Source of the DNA: Deferribacter autotrophicus
GTDB lineage: Bacteria; Chrysiogenota; Deferribacteres; Deferribacterales; Deferribacteraceae
DNA: 64,000 nt
Assembly: GCF_008362905.1 (NCBI RefSeq)
Contig: NZ_VFJB01000001.1
Location: 186,001-250,000, forward strand
Direction of reading: 5' to 3'
In this document: in pieces, positions 54,026 to 62,897 of the stretch
Position numbering within the stretch: position 1 is the stretch's first letter
How the letters are laid out: every line of letters starts with the position of its first letter
Translations under genes and position numbers: made by a program
The notes under the pieces: model-generated
Database searches by the model: none
The model's input: the letters and a program-made list of their open reading frames with translations, nothing else
Told to the model about the DNA's origin: nothing

Positions 54026-54769
54026 GTGGAGAATATTTTCAAAAACTGCCCAGCCTTTAGATGGGACGGTCAACAACTTGAAGAAATACACTTTATAGAA
54101 AGTGTAAGAAGAAAAGATTTAATAGGAATCGATAATCAGATACATTTTGCAACAAAAAATATAGAATCTTTTATTGAAAAAGGTATTTCTTTAAATATGC
54201 TTCTTTGGGGTGAAAGAGGATGTGGCAAGTCCTCATTAATAAATATGCTTTTAACCGAATACAGTGAAAGAGGATTGAGAGTTATAGAGTTTCCGCAAGA
54301 AAAAATTGAAACAATTTTCAAGCTATTTAAAACGCTTCGTCCATTCAAAGAATTTAGATTTATCCTGTTTTTTGATGATATTTCCTTTGATGAACAAGAC
54401 ATCTATTACAGAAAATTCAAATCAATTATGGAGGGTGGACTCGAATCCACCCCTCCAAATGTTATGTTTGTAGCTACGTCTAACAGGAGGCATCTCATTG
54501 AAGATAAAACTTACGATTCTGATACTCCGTATAACAGAGATGAAATAAATGAAGCAATGTCTCTTTATGCAAGATTTGGGCTCGTAATTGGTTTTTATCC
54601 AATCAGCAGAAAAACATATCTTGATATATGTAAATATTACATGGATAAATATTCAATACCATTTTTTGAAGATTGGGAAAAAGAAGCTGAAAACTTTGCA
54701 ATAAACAGAGGTAGGAGAACAGCAAGAGTGGCAAAGCAGTTTGCCATCTACCAAAAAATTTTTAGATAA
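54026..54769 (+). CDS. DUF815-family AAA ATPase
   Basis: A 247-residue ATPase of the DUF815 group. Walker A is WGERGCGKSSLI near residues 60-71, Walker B FILFFDDISF near 113-122, and VMFVATSNRRHLIED resembles the sensor region. GFYPISRKTYLDI and NRGRRTARVAKQF follow. The GTG start at 54026 is two bases after the hemB stop, so it is probably translated from the heme transcript. The function is unknown; linkage to heme synthesis is only positional. Confidence 0.82.
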   Translation: MENIFKNCPAFRWDGQQLEEIHFIESVRRKDLIGIDNQIHFATKNIESFIEKGISLNMLLWGERGCGKSSLINMLLTEYSERGLRVIEFPQEKIETIFKLFKTLRPFKEFRFILFFDDISFDEQDIYYRKFKSIMEGGLESTPPNVMFVATSNRRHLIEDKTYDSDTPYNRDEINEAMSLYARFGLVIGFYPISRKTYLDICKYYMDKYSIPFFEDWEKEAENFAINRGRRTARVAKQFAIYQKIFR

Positions 54770-54779
54770 AAAAAAGTTA

Positions 54780-56012
54780 CTACAATTCCCTTATAAGAGT
54801 ATAAAACCACTTATAACTTTTCAGTTTTGCATCAGTAATCTGTTCTAACGTCAAACCTAAATTATTTTCAATCTCAGTTATGTCTTCTTCTTTATCACTT
54901 TGTTCGACAATTTTTAAGAGCTCACCTATAAACCCTTCATAATGTAAAACACCACGTTTTATCTCTTCTGAAACAGAAATTTCATTCAACAACCTCTCTT
55001 TAGGCATAGAAAAAAGAACATCTATATTTGAAAGTAAGCCAGCTAAAAAAGCGCTATCGCAATCACTTCTCTTAAGGTAATCGCTACATAAGATTTCCAT
55101 TGTTTTTGCCTTTACAGCCACCATCTGAAAAAGAGGTGAATCAAGTCCAAAGTTATTTTTACTAACATAACTTAGCATTATCAACCAGTTTAAAAGTTTT
55201 TTCATACCTATTAGACTTATCGCATGCTGAATAGATTTTACTTCATTTCTTAAATAAAAAGCTGCAGAATTAATAAACTTTAATAAATTTACACTAAGAT
55301 CTGGATACAAATTGAATGTATCTACAATTTTTTTTATATTCGAATCTCTATTAATCAAGTTAATTAATCTAAGAATTCCCATTCTCTGTGGGTCAATTTT
55401 TCTTGCTTCCAAAGTCTCAGGTTTTTCAAAGTAAAACCCTTGAAAATAATCATAACCAAGGAATTTACAGAGTTCGTATTGTTCTCTATTTTCCACCTTT
55501 TCTGCCAAAAGAAAGCAGTTTGTTTTCTTTAAATATTTTGTATTCCTTATTATTTCTTCTTCACTAATATTTAAAAGATCCACTTTAATAATATCAATAA
55601 AAGGCTCCACATTTTTCAAAGCATTAATATTGAATTGTTTAAAAATAAAATCATCTAAAGCAAATAGATATCCATTCGACCTTAAGTCCTCTAATCTTTC
55701 AATCAACTCTTTATCAATTGTAACATCTTCAAGAATTTCAAGAATAAAACGCTTTGAAGGTAAAAGCTCAATAATTGGCGACATTAAAACTCTTTTATTA
55801 ACATTTATAAAGCCATATCCATTTCCAACTAGTACATCTATTCCAAAGTAATCAAGTGCATTAACAAGGGTTTCAATAATAGCCGTAAAGGGGTCATTTA
55901 TCTCAGCTTTTGTTGCATCTCCAGATTTTCTGAACAATAATTCATACCCAACAAGTTTACTATTTTCATCTAATATAGGTTGGCGACCTATAAATGTTTT
56001 ATTTAAATCCAT
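54780..56012 (-). CDS. EAL-HDOD (YuxH-type) signalling protein
   Basis: A 410-residue protein. The N-terminal EAL-like domain (about 1-205) reads IGRQPILDENSKLVGYELLF, with ELLF in place of the catalytic EAL, so it is likely not a c-di-GMP phosphodiesterase. The C-terminal HDOD domain (about 205-395) shows KFINSAAFYLRNEVKSIQHA and IGMKKLLNWL. Similar proteins control motility or stress outputs. It is convergent with the heme operon and lies 46 bases downstream of the NtrC-type regulator gene, so it could share that transcript. Confidence 0.87.
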   Translation of the reverse strand: MDLNKTFIGRQPILDENSKLVGYELLFRKSGDATKAEINDPFTAIIETLVNALDYFGIDVLVGNGYGFINVNKRVLMSPIIELLPSKRFILEILEDVTIDKELIERLEDLRSNGYLFALDDFIFKQFNINALKNVEPFIDIIKVDLLNISEEEIIRNTKYLKKTNCFLLAEKVENREQYELCKFLGYDYFQGFYFEKPETLEARKIDPQRMGILRLINLINRDSNIKKIVDTFNLYPDLSVNLLKFINSAAFYLRNEVKSIQHAISLIGMKKLLNWLIMLSYVSKNNFGLDSPLFQMVAVKAKTMEILCSDYLKRSDCDSAFLAGLLSNIDVLFSMPKERLLNEISVSEEIKRGVLHYEGFIGELLKIVEQSDKEEDITEIENNLGLTLEQITDAKLKSYKWFYTLIREL

Positions 56013-56058
56013 TTAACGATATACCTCTTTTAAAAGATATTTTTAAAAAGAGTAAAAT

Positions 56059-57501
56059 TTAATCATTTTTCCCAAGATATTCATCTACATTTATACCTTG
56101 AGCACGATATTCATTTAATTTATTCCTCAATGTTCTAACTGTTATACCAAGTATTTCAGCAGCTTTTGTCCTATTTCCACCAACATCTTTTAGAGTATTT
56201 AAAATTAGTTCCCTTTCCACATCTGCAATACTTCTCCCTTTTAGTTCAAATGAGATTTTTTTATCTTCATCATCTTCTACACAATTAACAATCTCTTCCT
56301 CAATAATTTCATTATTCGACTTCTTTTTATCAACACAAATATCATTATTAAAAACAAGGCCATGTAAAAATAAATCCTTTGGCTCAATCCTTTCTCCTTT
56401 ACTCAAAATAACCGCACGCTCAATAGTATGTTCTAACTCCCTTACATTACCAGGCCAGTCATAATCTAAAAGAACTCTTTTTGCCTCATCACTCAAAGCT
56501 TTAAACTTTTTCCCATTTATCTTTGAATATTTTTCTAAAAAGAATTCAGCAAGATGAAGCACATCCTCTTTTCTATCCCTAAGTGGAGGAATATGAATAT
56601 TTATTACATTCAATCTATAGTACAAATCCTCTCGAAAGTTACCCTTATTCACCTCTTCTTTTAAATCTCTATTTGTAGTCGCAATAATCCTTACATCTAC
56701 AGAAACAGGCTTTATTCCACCAAGTCTCTCAATCTCCTTTTCCTGCAAAACTCGTAGTAGTTTTGCCTGCAAATGTAATGGCACTTCCCCTATTTCATCA
56801 AGAAGAATAGTCCCTCCATCTGCAAGCTCAAACTTGCCAGGCTTTCTTTTCTCTGCACCGGTAAAAGCCCCTTTTTCATATCCAAAAAACTCACTTTCAA
56901 CAAGATTTTCAGGAACAGCCGCACAGTTAATAGCTACAAATGACTTGTTTTTCCTCCTGCTGTTTTCATGAATGAATCTTGCAAGCACTTCTTTACCAGT
57001 ACCTGATTCTCCAGTAATTAACACAGTTGCTTCACTTTTTGCCACATCCATTGCAATGGAAAAAAGTTCAGCCATATACTTGCTTTTATAAATTACCTTA
57101 CGCTCATTGTCATTCTTTGAAACCTTTTGCTTTCCAAGATTTAACCCTCTTATAATGAGTTCTTCAACCACTTCAGGAGGAAAAGGTTTTACAATATAAT
57201 CAAATGCCCCCATTTTTAAGGCTTCAACAGCCGTTTCTACTGTTGCATAAGCTGTAATAAAACAAACTGGTACATCTATACCAGCATTCTTTAACATTTT
57301 AAAAAAAGATAAGCCGTCAATTTTTGGCATTTTCAAATCTGAAATAATAAAATCATATCTTCTTTTCATTGCTTTCTCAAAACCATCAGCAGCATCCATT
57401 GCAGTATCAACATTAATCCCCATCCGCTTAATAGTTACTTCCAAGCCTTTTCTCATATTTTCATCGTCATCTACCACTAATACATGTTTTTCACCAAACA
57501 T
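56059..57501 (-). CDS. NtrC-family sigma-54 response regulator
   Basis: A 480-residue activator with a receiver domain (about 1-120; phospho-Asp in FIISDLKMPKIDG), a sigma-54 AAA+ domain (about 140-370) with GESGTGKEV and the sigma-54 contact GAFTGA, DGGTILLDEIG, and a C-terminal Fis-type helix-turn-helix (GGNRTKAAEILGITVRTLRN). It overlaps the kinase gene by 11 bases, so the two are a cognate pair. Many such pairs control flagellar genes, but none are nearby, so the regulon is open. Confidence 0.94.
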   Translation of the reverse strand: MFGEKHVLVVDDDENMRKGLEVTIKRMGINVDTAMDAADGFEKAMKRRYDFIISDLKMPKIDGLSFFKMLKNAGIDVPVCFITAYATVETAVEALKMGAFDYIVKPFPPEVVEELIIRGLNLGKQKVSKNDNERKVIYKSKYMAELFSIAMDVAKSEATVLITGESGTGKEVLARFIHENSRRKNKSFVAINCAAVPENLVESEFFGYEKGAFTGAEKRKPGKFELADGGTILLDEIGEVPLHLQAKLLRVLQEKEIERLGGIKPVSVDVRIIATTNRDLKEEVNKGNFREDLYYRLNVINIHIPPLRDRKEDVLHLAEFFLEKYSKINGKKFKALSDEAKRVLLDYDWPGNVRELEHTIERAVILSKGERIEPKDLFLHGLVFNNDICVDKKKSNNEIIEEEIVNCVEDDEDKKISFELKGRSIADVERELILNTLKDVGGNRTKAAEILGITVRTLRNKLNEYRAQGINVDEYLGKND

Positions 57502-58618
57502 TTTCCCCTCTTTTTAATTTAATTAATATTTTAGTATAGCTCTTACCATCACTTTCGACAAAAATATTTCCTTTATGAGCTTTTATAATTTTATAAACAA
57601 TGGATAAACCTAGCCCCGTCCCTTTGGTTTTTGTAGTATGAAAAGGTATAAATATTTTATCTAAAAACTCTTTCTCAATACCACAACCATTATCTTCAAC
57701 CACAATGACATCAAATTCTTTATCACAAAAATTATACAACTCAATCTTACCATTCTCATCTACAGCATCAATAGCATTATGAATTAGATTCATAAAAACT
57801 TGCTTCATCAATTCCTTGTCACAGTAAATCATACTGTCTTCATCTATTCTGTTTATAAAATTAATATTTTTATCAATCATAAGATGTCTGAGATATAACA
57901 CCACATCATCAATAATATCAGCAAGATAATGCTTCTCTATTTTTACAACAACATCTTTAGAAAACAGTAGTATATTTGAAATAGTAGAATTAATGCTTTT
58001 TACCCCTTTTAAAATTGAATCAGCCAGTGACCGTTTTTCTAGATTATTTTTTAAATCCCTAGAAAGAAGTGAAGCAAACAGTTCTATGCTACCCAAGGGG
58101 TTTCTTATTTCATGGGCTATATTGGCTGCCATCACCCCCATTGCTTTTAAATGTTCATCTCTTCTATGCTCCTTCTCCATCTCCTTAAATTCCGTAATAT
58201 CATCAATGGAAAATGTCCAGCCATCTAAACCATTATGATTAAATTTACCCACACTGATTCTAAACACACTTTTTTCAAAATCTTTCTCATAAATTCCTTT
58301 AGACATATTTTTCATCAAAAAATCTAAGAATTTATCCCCATAAAAATTATATAATTCATCAAACTTTCTATTTGATATTATTATTTTCCCATTATCATCC
58401 AATGCAACAATGGCACTGTTTGCACTCATCAAAACCGAAGATAATAATGAAGACATTTCTTCAAGCTGCTTGTTTTTCTCTTCAATCTCTTTCCTCAATT
58501 TTTCAGTTTCCTCTTTAAGTGCAGCATAACTATTTTGAAGTTTTTCAGTAGCAATATTGAAAGCTTGGAAAGCTTCACTTAAGAGCTCTATTTCGTTTCT
58601 TCTACTCTCTTTAGCCAA
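57491..58618 (-). CDS. PAS-domain sensor histidine kinase
   Basis: A 375-residue cytoplasmic kinase with no membrane segment. A coiled coil covers about residues 8-58, then a PAS domain (about 60-140, AIVALDDNGKIIISNRKFDE). The phosphoacceptor is in AANIAHEIRNPLGSIELF, and the ATPase motifs are NLIHNAIDAV, DNGCGI and GTGLGLSI. Layout and partner resemble the FlrB/FlgS type of soluble kinase. Its start lies within the 3' end of the TPR protein gene (31-base overlap). Confidence 0.93.
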   Translation of the reverse strand: MAKESRRNEIELLSEAFQAFNIATEKLQNSYAALKEETEKLRKEIEEKNKQLEEMSSLLSSVLMSANSAIVALDDNGKIIISNRKFDELYNFYGDKFLDFLMKNMSKGIYEKDFEKSVFRISVGKFNHNGLDGWTFSIDDITEFKEMEKEHRRDEHLKAMGVMAANIAHEIRNPLGSIELFASLLSRDLKNNLEKRSLADSILKGVKSINSTISNILLFSKDVVVKIEKHYLADIIDDVVLYLRHLMIDKNINFINRIDEDSMIYCDKELMKQVFMNLIHNAIDAVDENGKIELYNFCDKEFDVIVVEDNGCGIEKEFLDKIFIPFHTTKTKGTGLGLSIVYKIIKAHKGNIFVESDGKSYTKILIKLKRGENVW

Positions 58619-61197
58619 TTTAACTCCTTCAACTCTTTTTCTGCTAATTTAGTATAAAAACTGGTAGGGTAATTTTGTATGAGTTTATTATAAAACTTTT
58701 TAGCTTTATCATCCCCCATTTTTAAATACGATTTTCCAAGAAAATAATATACTTTATCCATTTCGCTATAATCCTTATTTTGAAAAATAAATTTTTCAAA
58801 AAGTTTAATAGCTAACTTATAATCACCTTCTTCAAAAGCAATCATCCCTCTATCTAATAATATTTCCTTGAATTCCTTTATTAAATTCAAATTCTCAAGG
58901 TTTTTATAAATATTCTTAAGCTCAGCTCTTTTCCTTTCTTTTTCGAAGGTATTTACAAGCTCATACATTAATCTGTATTTCAAAATAGGATTTTTCCTAA
59001 ACAATTTCAAAATTTTATAAGCATCATCTTTCTTTGAAATCTTAAGTTCATCAAATATTATTTTCAGGTCCTCATCACTCAGTTTGTTTACATTTTCATC
59101 CGTGATCTTTTCACCAAAAAGTATTCCCAGCACATTAACAATAGAAAAATTATAATTTTTTATTTCGTCATACAGATGTTTCGCTTCCTCAAAATCACCC
59201 AGTTTAAAATAACAAAATGCCAAATACCCTTTTATAATGGCAACATTATTTTTATTTTCTAATAGCTTAATCCAACTATTATTTTTAATATAAAATGTTA
59301 TGCCACTAGCATAATTACCTTTTTTAATATATTGTAAAATTTCATTAATAAAATAATCTGTAAGAAATGATAAAAACTCATTCTTATATTTTCCTTTAGG
59401 AAAATATATCAAATACTCCTTACACAATGTTGCAGCTTTTTCGTTAACATTTTGTTCAATTAGCTTTTTTATATAATGATAATATGAGTTCTCAAGTATA
59501 TCATCCCAACTCTTTTTAAAATAAATTTTCTTATGATTTACCATATATTCTTGTATCTTTTTCATAACATTTTCATAATTACCCTTTTCATATAACTCTC
59601 TTACCTTAATAAGCGAAATACTTTCAGCCAACTTTTCAGCTTCATCCAAATATTTTGTCTCAGGAAACTCTGTAATCAACTTGTTTATATAATCAATGCT
59701 TTGTTGATATTTGCCCTCTTTTAAATAATTTTTTGCAAAATTAAGAAAAATTTTCTGTTTTATATCATATACATTATTAAGCTCAGGTGTATCAAAATAT
59801 TTTGATTCAAACTCACTTATTTTTTCCAAAGCTTCATCATATCTCTTTTCCCTAAAATATGACTGAATTATTAATCTATTAGCCTTTGCAGTAAGATTTA
59901 CGTCAAGGGAAGAATCTAACACATCCATTAAAAAATCTATCCAATACTCAGTAGCATTCTCGTCTAAATATTTTTCGACATAATGTATTGCAGCCTTCTG
60001 TCCACCAATGCGTTTTGAATATTTTTTTCTACATTCTAACAACAAACTATTTGCAAGTTTTTCCTTCCCTATTTTTTCTAATAAAAGTGCTGAATTATAC
60101 ATCGCAATATCTGCATATTTACTGTCCGGATAAATATTATAAACCTTAGCGTATATTGATAGGGCATAATCTTCATCCCCTTTTATTTCAAAAGTTTTTG
60201 CTATTGCAAACAAAGTGTCCGCACCAAGCTTTAACAGATCATCTTTAGTATTTATTACTTTTAAAAAGTACTCTCTAGCTAATTCATAGTCTTTTAACAT
60301 CGCATAAAGCTTACCAATTCTTGCTAGCACATTTATAGATTTATCTTTAAATTTATCAGAATATTCTTTCAGGGCATTAATAGCTTTATCATACTGCCCA
60401 ATATTTTCATAAATAGAGACAATTCTCATATAACTTTTTTTAGCAAAAAGAGTCTCAGGATATGCTACGATTATAGCTTTATAATCAAAAATTGCTTCAA
60501 AATACATACCAGCTTTTTCTTTACTGAGTGCAGAATAATAAAGTGCATCAGAAGCTCTATAATTATCAGGGAATTTTGAGGCAAAATCTGAAAGATAATC
60601 GGCAGCCCGTAGATAATTTTTGGGATCATTTTCTCCTAATTTGTAATAGAGCATCCCTAACTTGTAATAAGCTTCTTGCGCATAAAAATCATTCTCATGT
60701 TTTGCAATCAAATCAAGAAGTTTGTTTATAGCACTATCGTACAACCCATTATCAATTTCACTTTCCACTTCAGCTAATATTTTTTCAGCCACATCATCTT
60801 TTATTTTTTTACTTTTTGTTTTTAATATAGGTTTTTCAATTGGAGATTTTAAATTTAGGTCAGCAATTTTTTTCTTTGGTGTAATAAAAAGATAAATATC
60901 CTTATCATCTTTTTTTAAAAAGTAATCCACCTCTGTTTTTAACGTAATAATAATTTTATTATCAACACCTTTAATATCCTTTAACAATTTATTTTTTGGT
61001 TTTTCAATAGGTTCAAATGAAATATTTCTCTTCAAAATCAAAATTATTTTATCATCAGTTTTTTCAACAACTTCAAAATACTCTTTTAACGATGTAAATT
61101 TTATTATTACAGAAAATTCCGTTTCATTAATATAAACACCTAATGCATAAACAAAAGAAACATAAAAAATTAGAATAAAAAACACACGTTTAATCAT
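58588..61197 (-). CDS. Secreted or periplasmic TPR-repeat protein
   Basis: An 869-residue protein with a signal peptide at residues 1-18. A beta-rich region (about 20-105) resembles an AMIN-like domain. The remainder is a long run of tetratricopeptide repeats, for example YKLGENDPKNYLRAADYLSD and YLKEGKYQQSIDYINKLITE, ending in FYNKLIQNYPTSFYTKLA. Such proteins act as periplasmic scaffolds; no partner is known here. It is upstream of and overlaps the kinase gene, which may mean it supplies a signal or is simply coexpressed. Confidence 0.82.
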   Translation of the reverse strand: MIKRVFFILIFYVSFVYALGVYINETEFSVIIKFTSLKEYFEVVEKTDDKIILILKRNISFEPIEKPKNKLLKDIKGVDNKIIITLKTEVDYFLKKDDKDIYLFITPKKKIADLNLKSPIEKPILKTKSKKIKDDVAEKILAEVESEIDNGLYDSAINKLLDLIAKHENDFYAQEAYYKLGMLYYKLGENDPKNYLRAADYLSDFASKFPDNYRASDALYYSALSKEKAGMYFEAIFDYKAIIVAYPETLFAKKSYMRIVSIYENIGQYDKAINALKEYSDKFKDKSINVLARIGKLYAMLKDYELAREYFLKVINTKDDLLKLGADTLFAIAKTFEIKGDEDYALSIYAKVYNIYPDSKYADIAMYNSALLLEKIGKEKLANSLLLECRKKYSKRIGGQKAAIHYVEKYLDENATEYWIDFLMDVLDSSLDVNLTAKANRLIIQSYFREKRYDEALEKISEFESKYFDTPELNNVYDIKQKIFLNFAKNYLKEGKYQQSIDYINKLITEFPETKYLDEAEKLAESISLIKVRELYEKGNYENVMKKIQEYMVNHKKIYFKKSWDDILENSYYHYIKKLIEQNVNEKAATLCKEYLIYFPKGKYKNEFLSFLTDYFINEILQYIKKGNYASGITFYIKNNSWIKLLENKNNVAIIKGYLAFCYFKLGDFEEAKHLYDEIKNYNFSIVNVLGILFGEKITDENVNKLSDEDLKIIFDELKISKKDDAYKILKLFRKNPILKYRLMYELVNTFEKERKRAELKNIYKNLENLNLIKEFKEILLDRGMIAFEEGDYKLAIKLFEKFIFQNKDYSEMDKVYYFLGKSYLKMGDDKAKKFYNKLIQNYPTSFYTKLAEKELKELNWLKRVEETK

Positions 61198-61276
61198 AAA
61201 CTAATTTTAAAATGATAAAAAAGTTTTTACAAGAAAAATTTAGAAAAGAAAAAGGGGAACTCAATCCCCTAAAATT

Positions 61277-62296
61277 TTAATGCATGTATCTACCTACAGC
61301 TAAAGCCACACTTTTTAATTCTCCCATCAACCTCAAAAAAATGTCCGGTTTTAAAGATTGGGCCCCATCACTTAATGCGTTTTCTGGATCTGGATGAACT
61401 TCAATTATCAAGCCATCAGCTCCCACCGCAATGGCAGCCTTTGACAATGCAGGAACATAATGCCAGTGTCCAGATGCATGAGAAGGATCAATTATAATAG
61501 GTAAATGAGACTTCTCTTTAACCACAGGAACACAGCTTATATCAAGTGTATTTCTTGTTGCTGTTTCAAACGTTCTTATCCCCCTTTCACAAAGTACAAC
61601 GTTTTTATTCCCCTCAGATAAAATATATTCTGCTGACATCAAAAACTCTTCAATTGTAGTGGCCATTCCTCTTTTTAAAAGAACCGGTTTATCAGTCTGT
61701 CCAAGAAGCTTTAATAATGCAAAGTTTTGAACATTTCTTGCACCAACCTGAAACATGTCAGTGTATTTGTATACCACGTCAACATCTCTGGGATTAACTA
61801 CTTCGGTTACAATTGGCAATCCTGTAACTTCTCTTGCTTTTGCTAAATATTTTAAACCAGTTTCTCCTAAACCCTGAAATGAATATGGACTTGTCCTCGG
61901 TTTAAAAGCACCACCCCGAAGTATTTTAGCTCCAGCAGCTTTCACATATTCTGCTGTTTTAATTATCTGTTCTTCACTCTCAACTGAGCATGGACCAGCA
62001 ATCACCACAATCTCTTCTCCACCAATCCCAACACCTTTTACGTCTACAATGGTTGTCTCCTGTTTTACCTCCTTGCTAGCAAGCTTGTATGGCTTTGTAA
62101 TAGGTACAACCCTATCAACTCCTGGCAAATCCTCTACAATTCCAATTTCATCCCTTTTACCCCCAATCCCCACTAAACCAACTACATTTCTCTCTTTACC
62201 ATAAATTACATGTGGAGAAAAACCTAGCTCCTCAGCTTTTTTACAAACATCTTCAAGCTGCTCCTTTGTTGCTCCAATCTTCATAACCACTATCAT
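61277..62296 (-). CDS. aroF: 3-deoxy-7-phosphoheptulonate (DAHP) synthase with N-terminal regulatory domain
   Basis: First enzyme of the shikimate pathway. It joins phosphoenolpyruvate and erythrose-4-phosphate. The type I-beta catalytic barrel (about residues 85-339) has AGPCSVESEEQI, GGAFKPRTSPYSFQGLG, QVGARNVQNF, and IIDPSHASGHWHYVP. The first 70 residues form a ferredoxin-like domain like that of Thermotoga DAHP synthase, which binds Phe and Tyr for feedback inhibition. GGAGGTTGTT before ATG 62296 sets the start. It is preceded by an attenuator (62316-62490), so control appears to be both transcriptional and allosteric. Confidence 0.95.
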   Translation of the reverse strand: MIVVMKIGATKEQLEDVCKKAEELGFSPHVIYGKERNVVGLVGIGGKRDEIGIVEDLPGVDRVVPITKPYKLASKEVKQETTIVDVKGVGIGGEEIVVIAGPCSVESEEQIIKTAEYVKAAGAKILRGGAFKPRTSPYSFQGLGETGLKYLAKAREVTGLPIVTEVVNPRDVDVVYKYTDMFQVGARNVQNFALLKLLGQTDKPVLLKRGMATTIEEFLMSAEYILSEGNKNVVLCERGIRTFETATRNTLDISCVPVVKEKSHLPIIIDPSHASGHWHYVPALSKAAIAVGADGLIIEVHPDPENALSDGAQSLKPDIFLRLMGELKSVALAVGRYMH

Positions 62297-62315
62297 AACA
62301 ACCTCCAAAATTTTC

Positions 62316-62395
62316 TAAAAAAAAAGGCCACAAGCGGTTTTGCCGCCTGTGGCCTTTATATACAATTACACCTTCACTGGCCTCAACAGGCGGCA
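62316..62395 (-). promoter_or_regulatory. Transcription attenuator of aroF (antiterminator/terminator pair)
   Basis: The terminator on the minus strand is GGCCACAGGCGG pairing with CCGCTTGTGGCC (62326-62354, one wobble), followed by a run of nine T (62317-62325). The competing antiterminator uses TGCCGCCTGT and GGCC (62379-62395), split by the leader peptide's TGA stop. These are perfectly complementary to the 5' arm of the terminator (62341-62354). A ribosome stalled on the aromatic codons would favour the antiterminator. Confidence 0.88.
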
Positions 62396-62490
62396 CTCCT
62401 CCACTTGCTATAAAAAAAGTAAAAGAAAAAGCTGTTAGATAGATCAAAGAAGGTTTTATTAGAAATATTGGTTAATAATTCGCAATTCAT
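62383..62490 (-). CDS. Leader peptide for aromatic amino acid attenuation
   Basis: A 35-codon reading frame starting at ATG 62490, with AAAGGG five bases upstream, and ending at TGA 62383-62385. Its product runs MNCELLTNIS, then NKTFFDLSNS, then FFFYFFYSKW and RSAAC. Seven Phe, two Tyr and one Trp codons, most of them consecutive, lie just before the antiterminator. This is the standard design for a leader peptide that senses charged aromatic tRNAs. The downstream gene, DAHP synthase, feeds all three amino acids, matching the mixed codons. A longer in-frame-shifted ORF over the same region is rejected. Confidence 0.85.
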   Translation of the reverse strand: MNCELLTNISNKTFFDLSNSFFFYFFYSKWRSAAC

Positions 62491-62496
62491 AGTTTC

Positions 62497-62525
62497 CCTT
62501 TATCAAAATTAAACATCAATGTCAA
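62497..62525 (-). promoter_or_regulatory. Possible promoter of the aroF leader
   Basis: On the minus strand TTGACA (plus 62520-62525) is followed after 15 bases by GATAAA, or after 17 by TAAAGG (plus 62497-62504). If used, transcription would begin very near the leader ATG at 62490, leaving little room for the ribosome site, so a promoter further upstream inside or beyond the MITE-1 copy is also possible. Confidence 0.35.
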
Positions 62526-62528
62526 ACA

Positions 62529-62786
62529 TTATTTTACCTGGAGTCACCCCATTTTTTACAAATAACCCTATTCACACAAAATTGAGGAAATACATTTTTT
62601 GGGTTCAAATGCCCATAAAACCGCCACGGACGGCGGTTTTAGAGGTATTTGCCTCGGAGCTTCTACTGGATGTAGAGCGAGAATGAGAAAAATGTTTTTC
62701 CTCAATTTATTTCAGATTAACTAATTAATAACCATAAAAATATTTCTACTGCTTTTAAAAAAATGGGGTGACGCCAGTTATTTTAC
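62529..62786. mobile_element. MITE-1 element (copy B) with structured core
   Basis: The element 62538-62777 (240 bp) has ends CTGGAGTCACCCCATTTTTT and, inverted from the right, CTGGCGTCACCCCATTTTTT. It is flanked by a perfect 9-bp duplication, TTATTTTAC, at 62529-62537 and 62778-62786. It lies between ferritin and the aroF leader, directly upstream of the aroF promoter region. It has no coding frame. Confidence 0.9.
62578..62708. other. Covarying structured core of MITE-1 copy B
   Basis: P1 pairs 62578-62598 with 62688-62708 (20 of 21). P2 pairs CAAATGCC (62606-62613) with GGTATTTG (62644-62651, one G-T). P3 pairs TAAAACCGCC (62616-62625) with 62632-62641. P4 pairs TCTAC (62662-62666) with GTAGA (62672-62676), loop TGGAT. 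Compared with copy A (37766-37892), P1, P2 and P4 have different bases but still pair, while P3, CCTCGGAGC and GCGAGAATGAG are unchanged. Confidence 0.75.
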
Positions 62787-62897
62787 TTTTGAGGTTACGC
62801 TTCATTTTTTTATTTTACACATCTGCCAAAAACAGATATACTCTGCTCAACCCGGACAAACCCGCTAATGGCAGGGAAAATTTTCATGTATAACAAA

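Noticed and set aside
62253-62447. 64-residue minus-strand frame over the aroF leader
   Set aside because: It starts at TTG without a ribosome site and reads through the terminator hairpin; the 35-codon frame at 62383-62490 has a site, a start and the aromatic codon run.
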